DNA from: Deltaproteobacteria bacterium
Lineage (GTDB): Bacteria; Myxococcota; Kuafuiibacteriia; Kuafuiibacteriales; Kuafuiibacteriaceae
DNA length: 64,000 bases
Direction: 5' to 3'
NCBI GenBank assembly: GCA_016713425.1
Contig: JADJPE010000005.1
Coordinates: 2,666,001-2,730,000, forward strand
Under the pieces are notes generated by a model. It searched no databases. It saw nothing but the letters and a program-made list of their open reading frames with translations, and was not told the origin of the DNA. Below, piece by piece: positions 44,988 through 54,200 of this stretch. Both the position numbers and the translations under genes were made by a program. Positions within the stretch are counted from its first letter, which is position 1, and the number at the start of each line of letters is the position of its first letter.

Positions 44988-45833
44988 ATGGATCGCCTCT
45001 ACGAGGATGTCCTCGCCTTCGAGGCAGCCCTCGGCGTGCGCTTCGAATGGGTGCTCCACGCCGGAGACTTCGGTATCTGGCCGGATCCCCATCGCATCGA
45101 CAAGGCGACCAGGAAGCACGACGGCGCGGGCGACTTCCCGGCGTGGTTCGCGGAGCGCCGGACGGCACCGCGAAAGACCCTCTTCATCAAGGGCAACCAC
45201 GAGGACTTCGTCTGGCTCGATATGCAGCACGTGCTGCCTGGGCTCTTCTACCTGCGGAACGGGCGGACGATGGATCTCGGCGAGGGCCGCGACGTCGTGC
45301 GCGTCGGCGGCGTGGGTGGCTGCTACGGCCCTTCCGACTTCGATCGCCAATCGAAGCACCTCCAGGGCTACGCGAAGCGCCACTTCACGCGAGACGAGAT
45401 CGAGACGCTCTCGAAGAGCGCTGGCGTCGACATCCTCCTGGTCCACGATGCGCCAGCCGGCGTGCGATTCGAGCGGCATCGACGGGGTCTCGGCTGGATG
45501 AGCGAGGCCGCAGGCCTTGACCAGCTCGTTGCCGCCGTCCGGCCTCGCGTCTGCTTCTTCGGCCACCACCACACGTGGGTCGACAGTGAAGTTGCTGGCG
45601 TCCGCTGCATCGGTCTCAACAAGGTCCGAATGCGCGCCAGATGGAACAATCACAGTCGTTGGGCTACGAAGCCCATCGACTCCGACCGGCGATCAAGGCA
45701 ACGGCAGCAGAATCGGCTTGATGTCCGGCTGTGCTTCTATGAGGTCAGCGGTTTCCTGCTTCGCGCGATCTCGGCAAGATCGGTGGAAAGAGCGCGAACC
45801 GTCCCGGGTGCGGCTATCGCTGCTTCTTCTTGA
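44988..45833 (+). CDS. Metallophosphoesterase lacking its first metal ligand
   Basis: The frame contains VLHAGDFGIWP (GD motif), FIKGNHEDFVW (GNHE), LLVHDAP and FGHHHTWVD, the calcineurin-like phosphoesterase motifs in order. The first motif (normally GDTHG) is altered to LTHG exactly at the junction with the recombinase fragment (44970), so the D-x-H aspartate is lost and ATG 44988 is probably not the native start. After about residue 215 the sequence turns basic and repetitive (MRARWNNHSRW...), suggesting the C-terminus is also replaced. Likely inactive. Confidence 0.6.
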   Translation: MDRLYEDVLAFEAALGVRFEWVLHAGDFGIWPDPHRIDKATRKHDGAGDFPAWFAERRTAPRKTLFIKGNHEDFVWLDMQHVLPGLFYLRNGRTMDLGEGRDVVRVGGVGGCYGPSDFDRQSKHLQGYAKRHFTRDEIETLSKSAGVDILLVHDAPAGVRFERHRRGLGWMSEAAGLDQLVAAVRPRVCFFGHHHTWVDSEVAGVRCIGLNKVRMRARWNNHSRWATKPIDSDRRSRQRQQNRLDVRLCFYEVSGFLLRAISARSVERARTVPGAAIAASS

Positions 45834-46011
45834 TACTCTCCCGCACAGAGAGGTTCTCGAGCTTCTTGCCCAAACCTGAGGTGATCAACGGCTTGGCGGG
45901 GTGAGACTCCAGATAGGCGAGGGCTGACGAGAGCGCGCTTCCGGCAGACAGCTCTGCTTGTGTCTTCCGGGTCTCCGCCGAAGTCGATTGGCTTTCATTC
46001 GTTTTCGCCAT
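45814..46011 (-). CDS. Small protein downstream of the membrane/GAF-like gene
   Basis: The 65-residue product overlaps the end of the upstream gene by 17 nt. It is hydrophilic, with a Ser/Thr/Gln-rich start and a basic end (SVRESIKKKQR), without a recognisable domain. The overlap supports translational coupling with the 373-residue partner. Confidence 0.55.
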   Translation of the reverse strand: MAKTNESQSTSAETRKTQAELSAGSALSSALAYLESHPAKPLITSGLGKKLENLSVRESIKKKQR

Positions 46012-47116
46012 CAGTGAGGTGCTCCTGAATCGCCGCCGCGATGTCTGCCAATATGGGAAGGTACGGCCGAATGACGGCTCGAATCAAGTGCTGGTCTGCC
46101 GCATCCTCGAAAAGGCCGATGTCGCTGTAGTTGATGTTCAGGACCCCGACAATCTTGCCTCTGCATGCCAGCCCGAAGGAGATCAGGCTACGCACAGACT
46201 GGAGCTTGGTGAAGTAGCCTTCAACGGCGGCGCGAGCTCGATCGGAGGTCCCCGGTGCCTGTTTCTCATTCGGAATGGAAATGGTGTTGCCGATGTCGTC
46301 GTAGGCTAGCGTGTCTTCGGCGTAGACATACGATAGGGGGTCCGCGAGTGCGCTAAGCTTCGCGGCCAGGACCGTCAGAGCCTTGGGAGCACCAGGAAGG
46401 ACTGCTCCCCGATCGGTTGGAACTCTCAGGTAGATATGCGGTGTGTGTGCCTTTGATTTCGGCGAACCGCCAGTGAGGAGAAGAAACCAGTCCGCCTCGG
46501 CGTCATTGACCACACCGTCGGCTCCACTGTGGTGGCCGACCTCGGCCTCATATGGATTCTTCAGAGGAACTCCGAGTTCCGACGACAGCTTGGCAACGGC
46601 TGCAACCCCGCGAGCACCAGGTATGGCAACCAGCAGGTTTGTGCTGGTTGTTGTTTTCTCTGCGCGGTCGCCGAGAACCCTTTCAGCCTGCTTTTCGATT
46701 GCGGCAGCGACCAACGACAGCGCGGCGTAAAGCGTCGCGCTCTGCGAGGACCTCGCGGGGAACGTCGTTGTATGAGCACAAAGACTGACAGCCAGGTCGT
46801 TCGACAGCGCCTCGAAAGACTTGACTCCCAGCGAAAGCTGGTCTCGCTTGGTTTTTGCCTCACGAAGATTGGTCAGGAATACGGCGCCCTCGCAGACGGC
46901 GCCAAGCGCCAAAATTCCCAAGGCCGCAAGCCCGCCACTACCGAATTCTCCGTCGGGCAGCTTTTGAAGCTGCGGCTCGTAGACAGTGCAGAGAACGCCC
47001 CCTACGAAGAGGAAAATGCCCCCGATGATCGCGAGCGACGACTTCGCCCACCAGAGATACGGGCTGCGGCCAGCGCCGCGGATCCACCTTCGGATCTCGG
47101 ACCACCGATCTTTCAC
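45995..47116 (-). CDS. Two-span membrane protein with GAF-like C-terminus
   Basis: The 373-residue protein has two hydrophobic spans (SSLAIIGGIFLFVGGVLCTV, about 27-46; GLAALGILALGAVCEGAVFL, about 62-81). A coiled linker follows, then a cytosolic region ending in SVRSLISFGLACRGKIVGVL, which resembles the last strands of a GAF sensor domain. No catalytic domain is visible. With its small overlapping partner it looks like a sensing or defence-type cassette in an island of mobile genes; that is inference from layout. Confidence 0.55.
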   Translation of the reverse strand: MKDRWSEIRRWIRGAGRSPYLWWAKSSLAIIGGIFLFVGGVLCTVYEPQLQKLPDGEFGSGGLAALGILALGAVCEGAVFLTNLREAKTKRDQLSLGVKSFEALSNDLAVSLCAHTTTFPARSSQSATLYAALSLVAAAIEKQAERVLGDRAEKTTTSTNLLVAIPGARGVAAVAKLSSELGVPLKNPYEAEVGHHSGADGVVNDAEADWFLLLTGGSPKSKAHTPHIYLRVPTDRGAVLPGAPKALTVLAAKLSALADPLSYVYAEDTLAYDDIGNTISIPNEKQAPGTSDRARAAVEGYFTKLQSVRSLISFGLACRGKIVGVLNINYSDIGLFEDAADQHLIRAVIRPYLPILADIAAAIQEHLTDGENE

Positions 47117-47229
47117 GTCAGGGTCACTAGCATCAGCCGCCGTTGTGGTCCAACGCGTGGCATGGCGGGTAGGCCAATCCGACTTGGCATCGTAGGATCC
47201 AGGTCGCTGTCAGCGTTGATCAGCAGGGC

Positions 47230-47484
47230 GTGGCGAGAATCTGGCGGGAGCGCGGCTTCTCGTGCGACCTCTGGACGGATCCTCCAGGCCAGGTGTGGGC
47301 CGACTTCGTGCACGCTACCGACGAGCTCGTCATGGTGGTCGAGGGCGATGTGGAGTTCGAGATCGAGAGCGAGGTCCACCGACCCCGCATCGGAGATGAG
47401 CTTCTCATTCCCGCGGGCGCCAATCACACCGTGCGCAACCTGGGTCGGGCGACATCGCGATGGCTCTACGGGTACAAGCGGTGA
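47230..47484 (+). CDS. Single-domain cupin protein
   Basis: The 84-residue protein starts at GTG 47230. ATDELVMVVEGDVEFEIESE and RIGDELLIPAGANHTVRNLG are the two cupin motifs. The first motif lacks the usual HxH metal ligands, so metal binding may be reduced. It is cytosolic with no signal peptide. Its stop overlaps a GTG start (GTGA) of a DUF488 gene that is broken. Confidence 0.8.
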   Translation: MARIWRERGFSCDLWTDPPGQVWADFVHATDELVMVVEGDVEFEIESEVHRPRIGDELLIPAGANHTVRNLGRATSRWLYGYKR

Positions 47485-47560
47485 CGATCTACACGGTCGG
47501 TCATTCCAGGCACCCGATCGACGACTTCATCGCGCTGCTGCGGAAACACAAGATCGCCCC
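47481..47560 (+). pseudogene. DUF488 family protein, N-terminal fragment
   Basis: GTG 47481 starts VTIYTVGHSRHPIDDFIALL RKHKIA, the characteristic DUF488 opening. After about 26 residues the frame passes into sequence belonging to an IS66-type ORF on the other strand. The rest of the gene is missing. Confidence 0.65.
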
Positions 47561-48027
47561 GCGAGCGCACATCGACGAGGCCCTACTCGAAGTGGGCGCC
47601 GCAGTTCCGCAAGATCCCGCTGACCCACTCCCTCCGCGGACCACGGGCCCACGCGCAGCTCGAGCGGTGGCTCCGCGGTGGCGGCTCGCTCATCGACCGG
47701 CAGAGCCTCATCGACGACCGCGAAGATGCGCGCGTCCTCTCCCGTGGCAGGCCGCGATCTCGTGCTCGGCGCGGCGGCCGCGCGCCTCCACGCGTCGAGC
47801 TGACTCCGGGAGATCTGGCAGTCCCGCTGCAGCGCGCCCTGGCGCAGCGCCGCCAACGCCGCGGCTCTCAGCTCGGCCGGCACGCGGGTACCTCGCTCAC
47901 TCTCTGCGCGGAATTGCGCGAAGCGCTCCGTCAACGCGATCAACGCCGCGGGCCTACTCCGCGAGCCCGGGCGGGCCGCGAGCCATTCTTTCTCGGCATA
48001 TCGGTGGTTCCTCCTGGAACGCGCCAT
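47527..48027 (-). pseudogene. IS66-type accessory ORF, truncated
   Basis: VPAELRAAALAALRQGALQR and CQISRSQLDAWRRA form an HTH, followed by ARIFAVVDEA and LELRVGPW, a layout I associate with TnpA-like ORFs accompanying IS66 elements in this phylum. After LELRVGPW the frame becomes unlike protein and crosses the DUF488 fragment, so the C-terminus is lost. The complementary plus frame is also open and fairly protein-like, which lowers confidence. Confidence 0.45.
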
Positions 48028-48499
48028 ACGCGCCCGCGGAGACCGCCGTCAGGTGCCCGTTGATGCACTGCGTACGATTCATCTCGCGTTCGAACTCGGC
48101 GAAGCTCAGCGCTTCATCGTGAGAAGCACGCTGCCTCAGCCGGCTAAGTCGAGCCAGGTGTCCTCGAAGAGACAGTTACGAAACAGAAGTCGCTCGCGGC
48201 GCCCGGTGAAAAGCCTGCGAGGCGCGCACGGAACAAGGTCCACGGCGGGCGGCAGGTCGTGAAGGAGCGGACGTGAGACGTGGCGTCTCAGCGCCAGAAG
48301 ATGCAGCCCTCGGTTGGGCGGCCCCCAACGGCGCGGACGCGATCAGCGAAGGGAGACTGACGATGGCAAGCGGAGCGATTCGAAGGGTGCGGGGGAGCTT
48401 CGTCGGCGACGGCCGTGTTCAGTCGGAGGACGAGCTCAGCGGACGGACGACCCAGCTCCCGCTCTTGGAGTAGTCCGCGGGTCCTGGCGGGAATGTTAC
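48028..48499. other. Gap with one possible 36-residue ORF
   Basis: ATG 48363, behind a GGGAGA site, opens a short frame MASGAIRRVRGSFVGDGRVQ ending at 48473. It could be a real small protein but has no recognised family. The remainder shows no gene. Confidence 0.3.
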
Positions 48500-48724
48500 C
48501 TATCCCTTCGGAGGGTACGTGTCGCGTCCATGGCTGTCCTTTTCGCGGATCTTGCCGTCCCGCCCGTGAACGACCAGCTCGGAGCCCTCGCGCTGCGCGA
48601 TCTTGCGCCCAGCATCGATCGCTTCCTTCTGCGTCTCGGTGACGACACTGGCGCGCTTGCCCCCCTCCTTCTTGGCGGCCCATCCGCCCTCGTGCTTCAT
48701 GACGTGAACGTTCTTCTTGCTCAT
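48500..48724 (-). CDS. DUF2188 family small protein
   Basis: From ATG 48724 (behind AGGAAAC) the 74-residue product reads MSKKNVHVMKHEGGWAAKKE, then a helix with TQKEAIDAGRKIAQREGSEL and VHGRDGKIREKDSHG. This is the DUF2188 pattern, small basic proteins of unknown role common in bacteria. The longer upstream frame (to 48829) is not supported. Confidence 0.88.
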   Translation of the reverse strand: MSKKNVHVMKHEGGWAAKKEGGKRASVVTETQKEAIDAGRKIAQREGSELVVHGRDGKIREKDSHGRDTYPPKG

Positions 48725-48825
48725 CTTTGTTTCCTGCCTTTCTACGCGCGGGCGAGCCGCGACACGACGAACACTGCACTTGCGAGAGCGAGCACCGGCC
48801 CCAGATGGCGTCTCGAACACGAGTC

Positions 48826-49371
48826 TCATGCGTCACCCTTCCTTTTTCGATGGGCCTTCTTCTTCGGTGCCAACCCGATGCGCACCAGGAAGCCCTCGAT
48901 GACCTCGTCGGTGATGAACCGCGGGTTTGCATGTTGGATTGCGCGCCCGATCTCCTCGGCGGCCTGCGCTGTGAGCACCCCATCGTCGACGAGGAGCGCA
49001 ACGGTCTCGAGTCCCCAGAGCACCGGGATCTTCTCAGCGGCACACTCGCGGCGAAGACGGCCGTCGTTGGTCACGCAGGTCCATCCGTTGGCGCGCGCAA
49101 GCAGGAGGCATAGGTGGTCGTGGAAGGAGAGCCCTGCTCGACGAGCGGCCGCGTCGGTTGCGGTCTCGAGCGGCGGGGCGACGGCGATGATCCCGAGCTC
49201 GGCATAGTCGGCCGCATCGATCTGATCGACTTCCTCGCGGAGAACTGGCAGCGGCACGTGGATTTGACCGACGTGGTCGGAAATGAGCCGGATGATGGTC
49301 CGATCAGCCTCGCAGAGATCGATGAGGACGTTCGCATCCATGATCAGGAGTCCCTTACGCGCACGTCCCAT
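48826..49371 (-). CDS. PIN-domain toxin-like nuclease
   Basis: From ATG 49371 the 181-residue protein shows LLIMDANVLIDLCEAD (first Asp of the PIN active site), a central acidic region, SFHDHLCLLLARANGWTCVT (Asp in HDHL) and TNDGRLRRECA (later Asp). PIN proteins are Mg2+-dependent RNases often acting as toxins. It starts 7 bp after the stop of the XRE-ImmA gene, the arrangement of a toxin-antitoxin pair. Confidence 0.75.
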   Translation of the reverse strand: MGRARKGLLIMDANVLIDLCEADRTIIRLISDHVGQIHVPLPVLREEVDQIDAADYAELGIIAVAPPLETATDAAARRAGLSFHDHLCLLLARANGWTCVTNDGRLRRECAAEKIPVLWGLETVALLVDDGVLTAQAAEEIGRAIQHANPRFITDEVIEGFLVRIGLAPKKKAHRKRKGDA

Positions 49372-49378
49372 GATTTGT

Positions 49379-50545
49379 TCATTCGACCCATGTCGAGATG
49401 ACCGCACGCATCGTCTTCAGATCCAGGTCCAAGATCTCGGCCGCGCGCCCGACTGAGATGAGTTCTTTCTCGAGTGCGGTGCGAACAAGTCCGCTGAGAC
49501 GGTCCTCAACGAAGTCGTCCGGGCTGAGGCGCTTCGGCTCATCGGCGGCTCGTGCCTCGACCATTGCCGCGTTGAAGTCCTCAGGCGGAAGCCCCTGGGG
49601 CTCATCACTCTTGAGCAGAGACTGTCCGAAGCGCGCTTTGTAAGCGAACTGAAACTGCTGCCAGATCGACTTGCCATGCGCCTTCTGTTCGGAGAGCCTG
49701 TAGAGGACAGTGCGGTAACTGACGCGGAAGATCCGCTTCACCTTGAGCACGCGATCGACGAGCCCAAGACCGCGGGCCTCGTTCCACTCGCGTGCGAACA
49801 CGTCCGGAGGCATGAGGAAGTGACTCGCGAACCGGTTGGCCTCGTCTTCCTCCTCCTTGCTCTCTTCAGTCTTCGCGACGTCGTAGGCTCCAAGGTGGAG
49901 CAGCAGGTGCCCGAACTCGTGCGCCGCGGTGAAGATCCAACGCTCGACCGAGATCCGATCCCACACATTGACGACGACAGCGGGTCCTCCGTCCTCCTTC
50001 GCCACCGAAAGGCCGAAGAACGCGTCGGATGCGAGCCGCATCGGGAGGACCTTTACTCCGCCGCGCTCATCGAGGAGGCCGCAGATGTCACGGATGCTCG
50101 CGTCGGGTCCGAGGCCGAGGGCGTGTCGCGCACGCTCCGCCGCCGCGCGCGCGCGGTCTGCGCTCGGACGCATTTTCGCGAGATCGCGTACGAGCTTCTC
50201 CAACCGGAACTCGGCGCGGTCGTTCAGCATCTGCTCCAGCTCGGCGTAGTCCTCGAGCCTCCTCCCCACGCTCACGAGCACCTGCTCGCGGCTGGTCATG
50301 CGCTTTAGCGCACGAAAGCGGACGGCCTTCAGGGCGCGGGTCGGGGTCAGAAGCTCCTGGAGCTTCACGCCGAGAACTTCGGAGATCCGAAGAAGGGTCT
50401 CGACCTTCGGCTGCGCGGTTCCCGATTCGATGTTGCCGTACGCGACGCGACTGAGCTTGGCGCGCTCCGCGACGTCGGCCTGGCTCAGCTTCCTGGCATC
50501 GCGCAGCCGGCGCAGGTTGTTGCTGAGGCTCGCTTCCATGTTCAT
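49379..50545 (-). CDS. XRE-family regulator with ImmA/IrrE metallopeptidase domain
   Basis: The 388-residue protein has an N-terminal XRE HTH (LSQADVAERAKLSRVAYGNI, residues about 20-60) and a COG2856/ImmA-IrrE zinc-protease domain with TAAHEFGHLLLHLGA and EDEANRFASHFLMP. Such proteins act as cleavable or DNA-binding antitoxins and stress regulators. It precedes a PIN gene by 7 bp, matching known XRE-COG2856-PIN modules. It likely represses its own promoter in 50546-50750. Confidence 0.88.
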   Translation of the reverse strand: MNMEASLSNNLRRLRDARKLSQADVAERAKLSRVAYGNIESGTAQPKVETLLRISEVLGVKLQELLTPTRALKAVRFRALKRMTSREQVLVSVGRRLEDYAELEQMLNDRAEFRLEKLVRDLAKMRPSADRARAAAERARHALGLGPDASIRDICGLLDERGGVKVLPMRLASDAFFGLSVAKEDGGPAVVVNVWDRISVERWIFTAAHEFGHLLLHLGAYDVAKTEESKEEEDEANRFASHFLMPPDVFAREWNEARGLGLVDRVLKVKRIFRVSYRTVLYRLSEQKAHGKSIWQQFQFAYKARFGQSLLKSDEPQGLPPEDFNAAMVEARAADEPKRLSPDDFVEDRLSGLVRTALEKELISVGRAAEILDLDLKTMRAVISTWVE

Positions 50546-50748
50546 AGCTTAACTGATTGACAACTTCTGTCAATATGCAAAGCAACCCCGTGCGAGAACC
50601 GGGACAGGCAGGGGGTAGACTGGCAGAAGTTCCGGGGGGATGTTCTCGTCGCTCTCGTCCCCCACGCTTGCAGAACGACCAACGGTTCGGTGGATAACCC
50701 GCATTTCTACGCATCCAAGGCTCAGTCGGCAGCCTAGAATCGATCGAA

Positions 50749-50785
50749 TACACTAAGAATATTATACTCAGTAGCGTTCGATAAT
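50749..50785. repeat. 37-bp direct repeat, copy 1
   Basis: TACACTAAGAATATTATACT followed by CAGTAGCGTTCGATAAT matches 55493-55529 at 33 of 37 positions in the same orientation. It lies in an unusually AT-rich spot in a high-GC region. The two copies bracket the EGF-repeat gene. The remainder of 50546-50855 holds the XRE promoter region and no gene. Confidence 0.8.
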
Positions 50786-50855
50786 ATACCTTATGTCAAG
50801 TCAGATCCAGCGATGCCTGCCGCTCATCGCTCAAGCCCCACGCCGTTATCCACTT

Positions 50856-51041
50856 CTACACACCGAGCAATCTGACACGCCTATTACCCAACACAGCCAC
50901 AACCTCCAGCTCGCCACCGAGTGCTTCCACATAGCGGCGCAAAGCCTCGATTGGGTTGTCCTCCCGTCGCTCGATCCGCGAAAGCGTCAGGGGATGAATC
51001 TTGTCCCGGCTCGAGGAAGAATCCGGCGGTCGCCCGGACAC
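50856..51041 (-). pseudogene. XRE/HigA-type regulator fragment
   Basis: The 61-residue frame contains LTLSRIERREDNPIEALRRY followed by VEALGGELEVVAVLG, the second half of an XRE HTH and tail typical of small antitoxins. The first HTH helices are missing, so this is a 5'-truncated remnant. Confidence 0.5.
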
Positions 51042-51110
51042 TCACCTAAGAACAGCAAGCTGCTCCCTGAGCGCGGCGTTCTCTTCGCCGAGCGCGGACT
51101 CTGAAAGCAG
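51042..51110 (-). pseudogene. Transposase N-terminal scrap
   Basis: ALGEENAALREQLAVLR resembles the start of integrase-core transposases such as the one at 2020 (ENALLRHQLLVLRR). Only about 20 residues remain. Confidence 0.3.
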
Positions 51111-51210
51111 CACTGCCCACCGCGGACACGCTGACCATTGATCATGCGTCGATCCCCCAAAGTCGATCCGACATTTGATCGACGCGAGAAACGAGTGTCT
51201 GAACACTTGC

Positions 51211-54200
51211 TCAGTTAGGGGCGGCATAGATGCTGTCTGGTGGCGCCATGACGCCACTGATTAGGTTTGTCGCGTCGGAGACGAACACAATTCGACGGCC
51301 GTCCGCGGAGATCATCCCCGGGCCATAACTGTGGTTGTTTCCGGCGAAGCCCGAGACATTTCGGCTCACTTCACGTGTCGTTCCTCTCTCTAGATCGCGG
51401 ACGAACACGTCGCTGTAGCCATTCATCGATCCACTCCAATCGACGCGCGACCCCCAGACCACGTACCTTCCGTCCCCGGACATGCTGCTGTAGTGGATCT
51501 CTCCTTCGGTCGGAGGGATAGGTGTCTCATCTGGGGCAAGGCTGACGAACTGAGTAAGCCCTGACATCATATCGCGGACCACAAGACCTGGCCGTCCTGC
51601 AAGGTTCGTCGCGCGGGTGAAGAACACAACGTATCGACCATCATCAGATAAACTGTGCGCGTAGTAGCTTCGGCCATTGCCTAATTCCCCGGAAGGACTT
51701 GTGCTGACGGCCTGAATGATGCCCGTCTGGCGATCGGCGAGAAACACATCCTCGAGTGCATTCAGGTCATTTGGCACAAGGTTGGACGCCTCCGACGAGA
51801 ACAACACAAACCGGCCATCGCGCGAGAGCGTCGGTCGGGTGCTGTGTCCGTTTGCGAACCCTTGAGGCGGCCTCGAGATCAGTTCAAAAGCCGAGGAATC
51901 TCGATCGAACACGTAAACATCGAGCCTGAACATCGAGTCTCGTTGAACGAGGCTTGTAGCCACCGAATCGAAGGCGATGTATCGGCCGTCAGTAGAAATT
52001 GTTGGTCGATGTGAATGACCATCGGTCAAACCCGTAATCTGCGATTGACTGATACGAGTTGTTTCGCCAAGGATTCGGTCTCGGAGAAACACATCGTTCC
52101 AGTCAACGGATTCTGGTTCTTCGGTGAAGTGATCTAATGCTGCAAAAACAGCATAGCGACCATCGCCAGAGAGCGCCCGGCCGGAATCGCAGAAGTTATT
52201 CCATGTTCCACCGGCCTCTCCTGAGGTCGCCTGACTGATTCGCTCGACCGTGCCCGTGAGTACATCAAAAACGTACTGATCATAGAGAACGTTCACGTCG
52301 TCTATAGAAAGCTGGGCCCTCGTATCAAACAGAATGTACCGACCATCCTCAGATACGCCGCAGATTCCAGGCAGCGAAGTTGCGGGAGAAGCCACATGTA
52401 TCGGGTCCTCATAGCTACACGCCGGAGAGCAGCCATCCCCTCCTGCGTTGTCTCCGTCATCACACTGCTCAAGTCCTTCGAGGACCCCGTTGCCGCAAGC
52501 GCCGGTAGAAACACAGGTGTATCCATCGACAGCGAAGACGAAGCCATCGTTACAGGCGCAGGCGAACGACCCCGCGCTGTTGACACAGTGCTGGGCACAG
52601 CCTCCGTTTCCGGTTGAGCACTCATTGACGTCATCGCAGGCGTGACCGTCCGAGGCCAAGGCGTAGCCCGAGTCGCAGGCGCATGCATACGACCCGGAGG
52701 TGTTCGTGCAACTCTGCGCGCAGCCGCCGTTCGCGGTGGCGCACTCGTCCACGTCATCGCAGGCATGGCTGTCCGAGGCCAAGACATGGCCCGCGTCGCA
52801 GGCGCATGCGTACGAGCCTGAGGTGTTCGTGCAGCTCTGCGCGCAGCCACCGTTCGCGGTGGCGCACTCGTCCACGTCATCGCAAGCGTGACCGTCCGAG
52901 GCTAAGACGTAGCCCGAGACGCAGGTGCATGCGTACGAGCCTGAGGTGTTCGTGCAGCTCTGCGCGCAGCCACCGTTCGCGGTGGCGCACTCGTCCACGT
53001 CATCGCAAGCGTGACCGTCCGAGGCTAAGACGTAGCCCGAGACGCAGGTGCATGCGTACGAGCCTGAGGTGTTCGTGCAGCTCTGCGCGCAGCCACCGTT
53101 CGCGGTGGCGCACTCGTCCACGTCATCGCAAGCGTGACCGTCCGAGGCTAAGACGTAGCCCGAGACGCAGGTGCATGCGTACGAGCCTGAGGTGTTCGTG
53201 CAGCTCTGCGCGCAGCCACCGTTCGCGGTGGCGCACTCGTCCACGTCATCGCAAGCGTGACCGTCCGAGGCTAAGACGTAGCCCGAGACGCAGGTGCATG
53301 CGTACGAGCCTGAGGTGTTCGTGCAGCTCTGCGCGCAGCCACCGTTCGCGGTGGCGCACTCGTCCACGTCATCGCAAGCGTGACCGTCCGAGGCTAAGAC
53401 GTAGCCCGAGACGCAGGTGCATGCGTACGAGCCTGAGGTGTTCGTGCAGCTCTGCGCGCAGCCACCGTTCGCGGTGGCGCACTCGTCCACGTCATCGCAA
53501 GCGTGACCGTCTGAGGCTAAGACGTAGCCCGAGACGCAGGTGCATGCGTACGAGCCTGAGGTGTTCGTGCAGCTCTGCGCGCAGCCGCCGTTCGCGGTGG
53601 CGCACTCGTCCACGTCATCGCAGGCATGGCTGTCCGAGGCCAAGACATGGCCCGCGTCGCAGGCGCATGCGTACGAGCCTGAGGTGTTCGTGCAACTCTG
53701 CGCGCAGCCACCGTTCGCGGTGGCGCACTCGTCCACGTCATCGCAAGCGTGACCGTCCGAGGCTAAGACGTAGCCCGAGACGCAGGTGCATGCGTACGAG
53801 CCTGAGGTGTTCGTGCAGCTCTGCGCGCAGCCGCCGTTCGCGGTGGCGCACTCGTCCACGTCATCGCAGGCATGGCTGTCCGAGGCCAAGACATGGCCCG
53901 CGTCGCAGGCGCATGCGTACGAGCCTGAGGTGTTCGTGCAGCTCTGCGCGCAGCCACCGTTCGCGGTGGCGCACTCGTCCACGTCATCGCAAGCGTGACC
54001 GTCTGAGGCTAAGACGTAGCCCGAGACGCAGGTGCATGCGTACGAGCCTGAGGTGTTCGTGCAGCTCTGCGCGCAGCCGCCGTTCGCGGTGGCGCACTCG
54101 TCCACGTCATCGCAGGCATGGCTGTCCGAGGCCAAGACATGGCCCGCGTCGCAGGCGCATGCGTACGAGCCTGAGGTGTTCGTGCAGCTCTGCGCGCAGC

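Noticed and set aside
47560..48050. Plus-strand frame with WAPQFRKIPLTHSLRGPRAH
   Set aside because: Protein-like in part but lacks a start and is complementary to the IS66-type ORF, which has the more convincing HTH; kept only as a caveat there.
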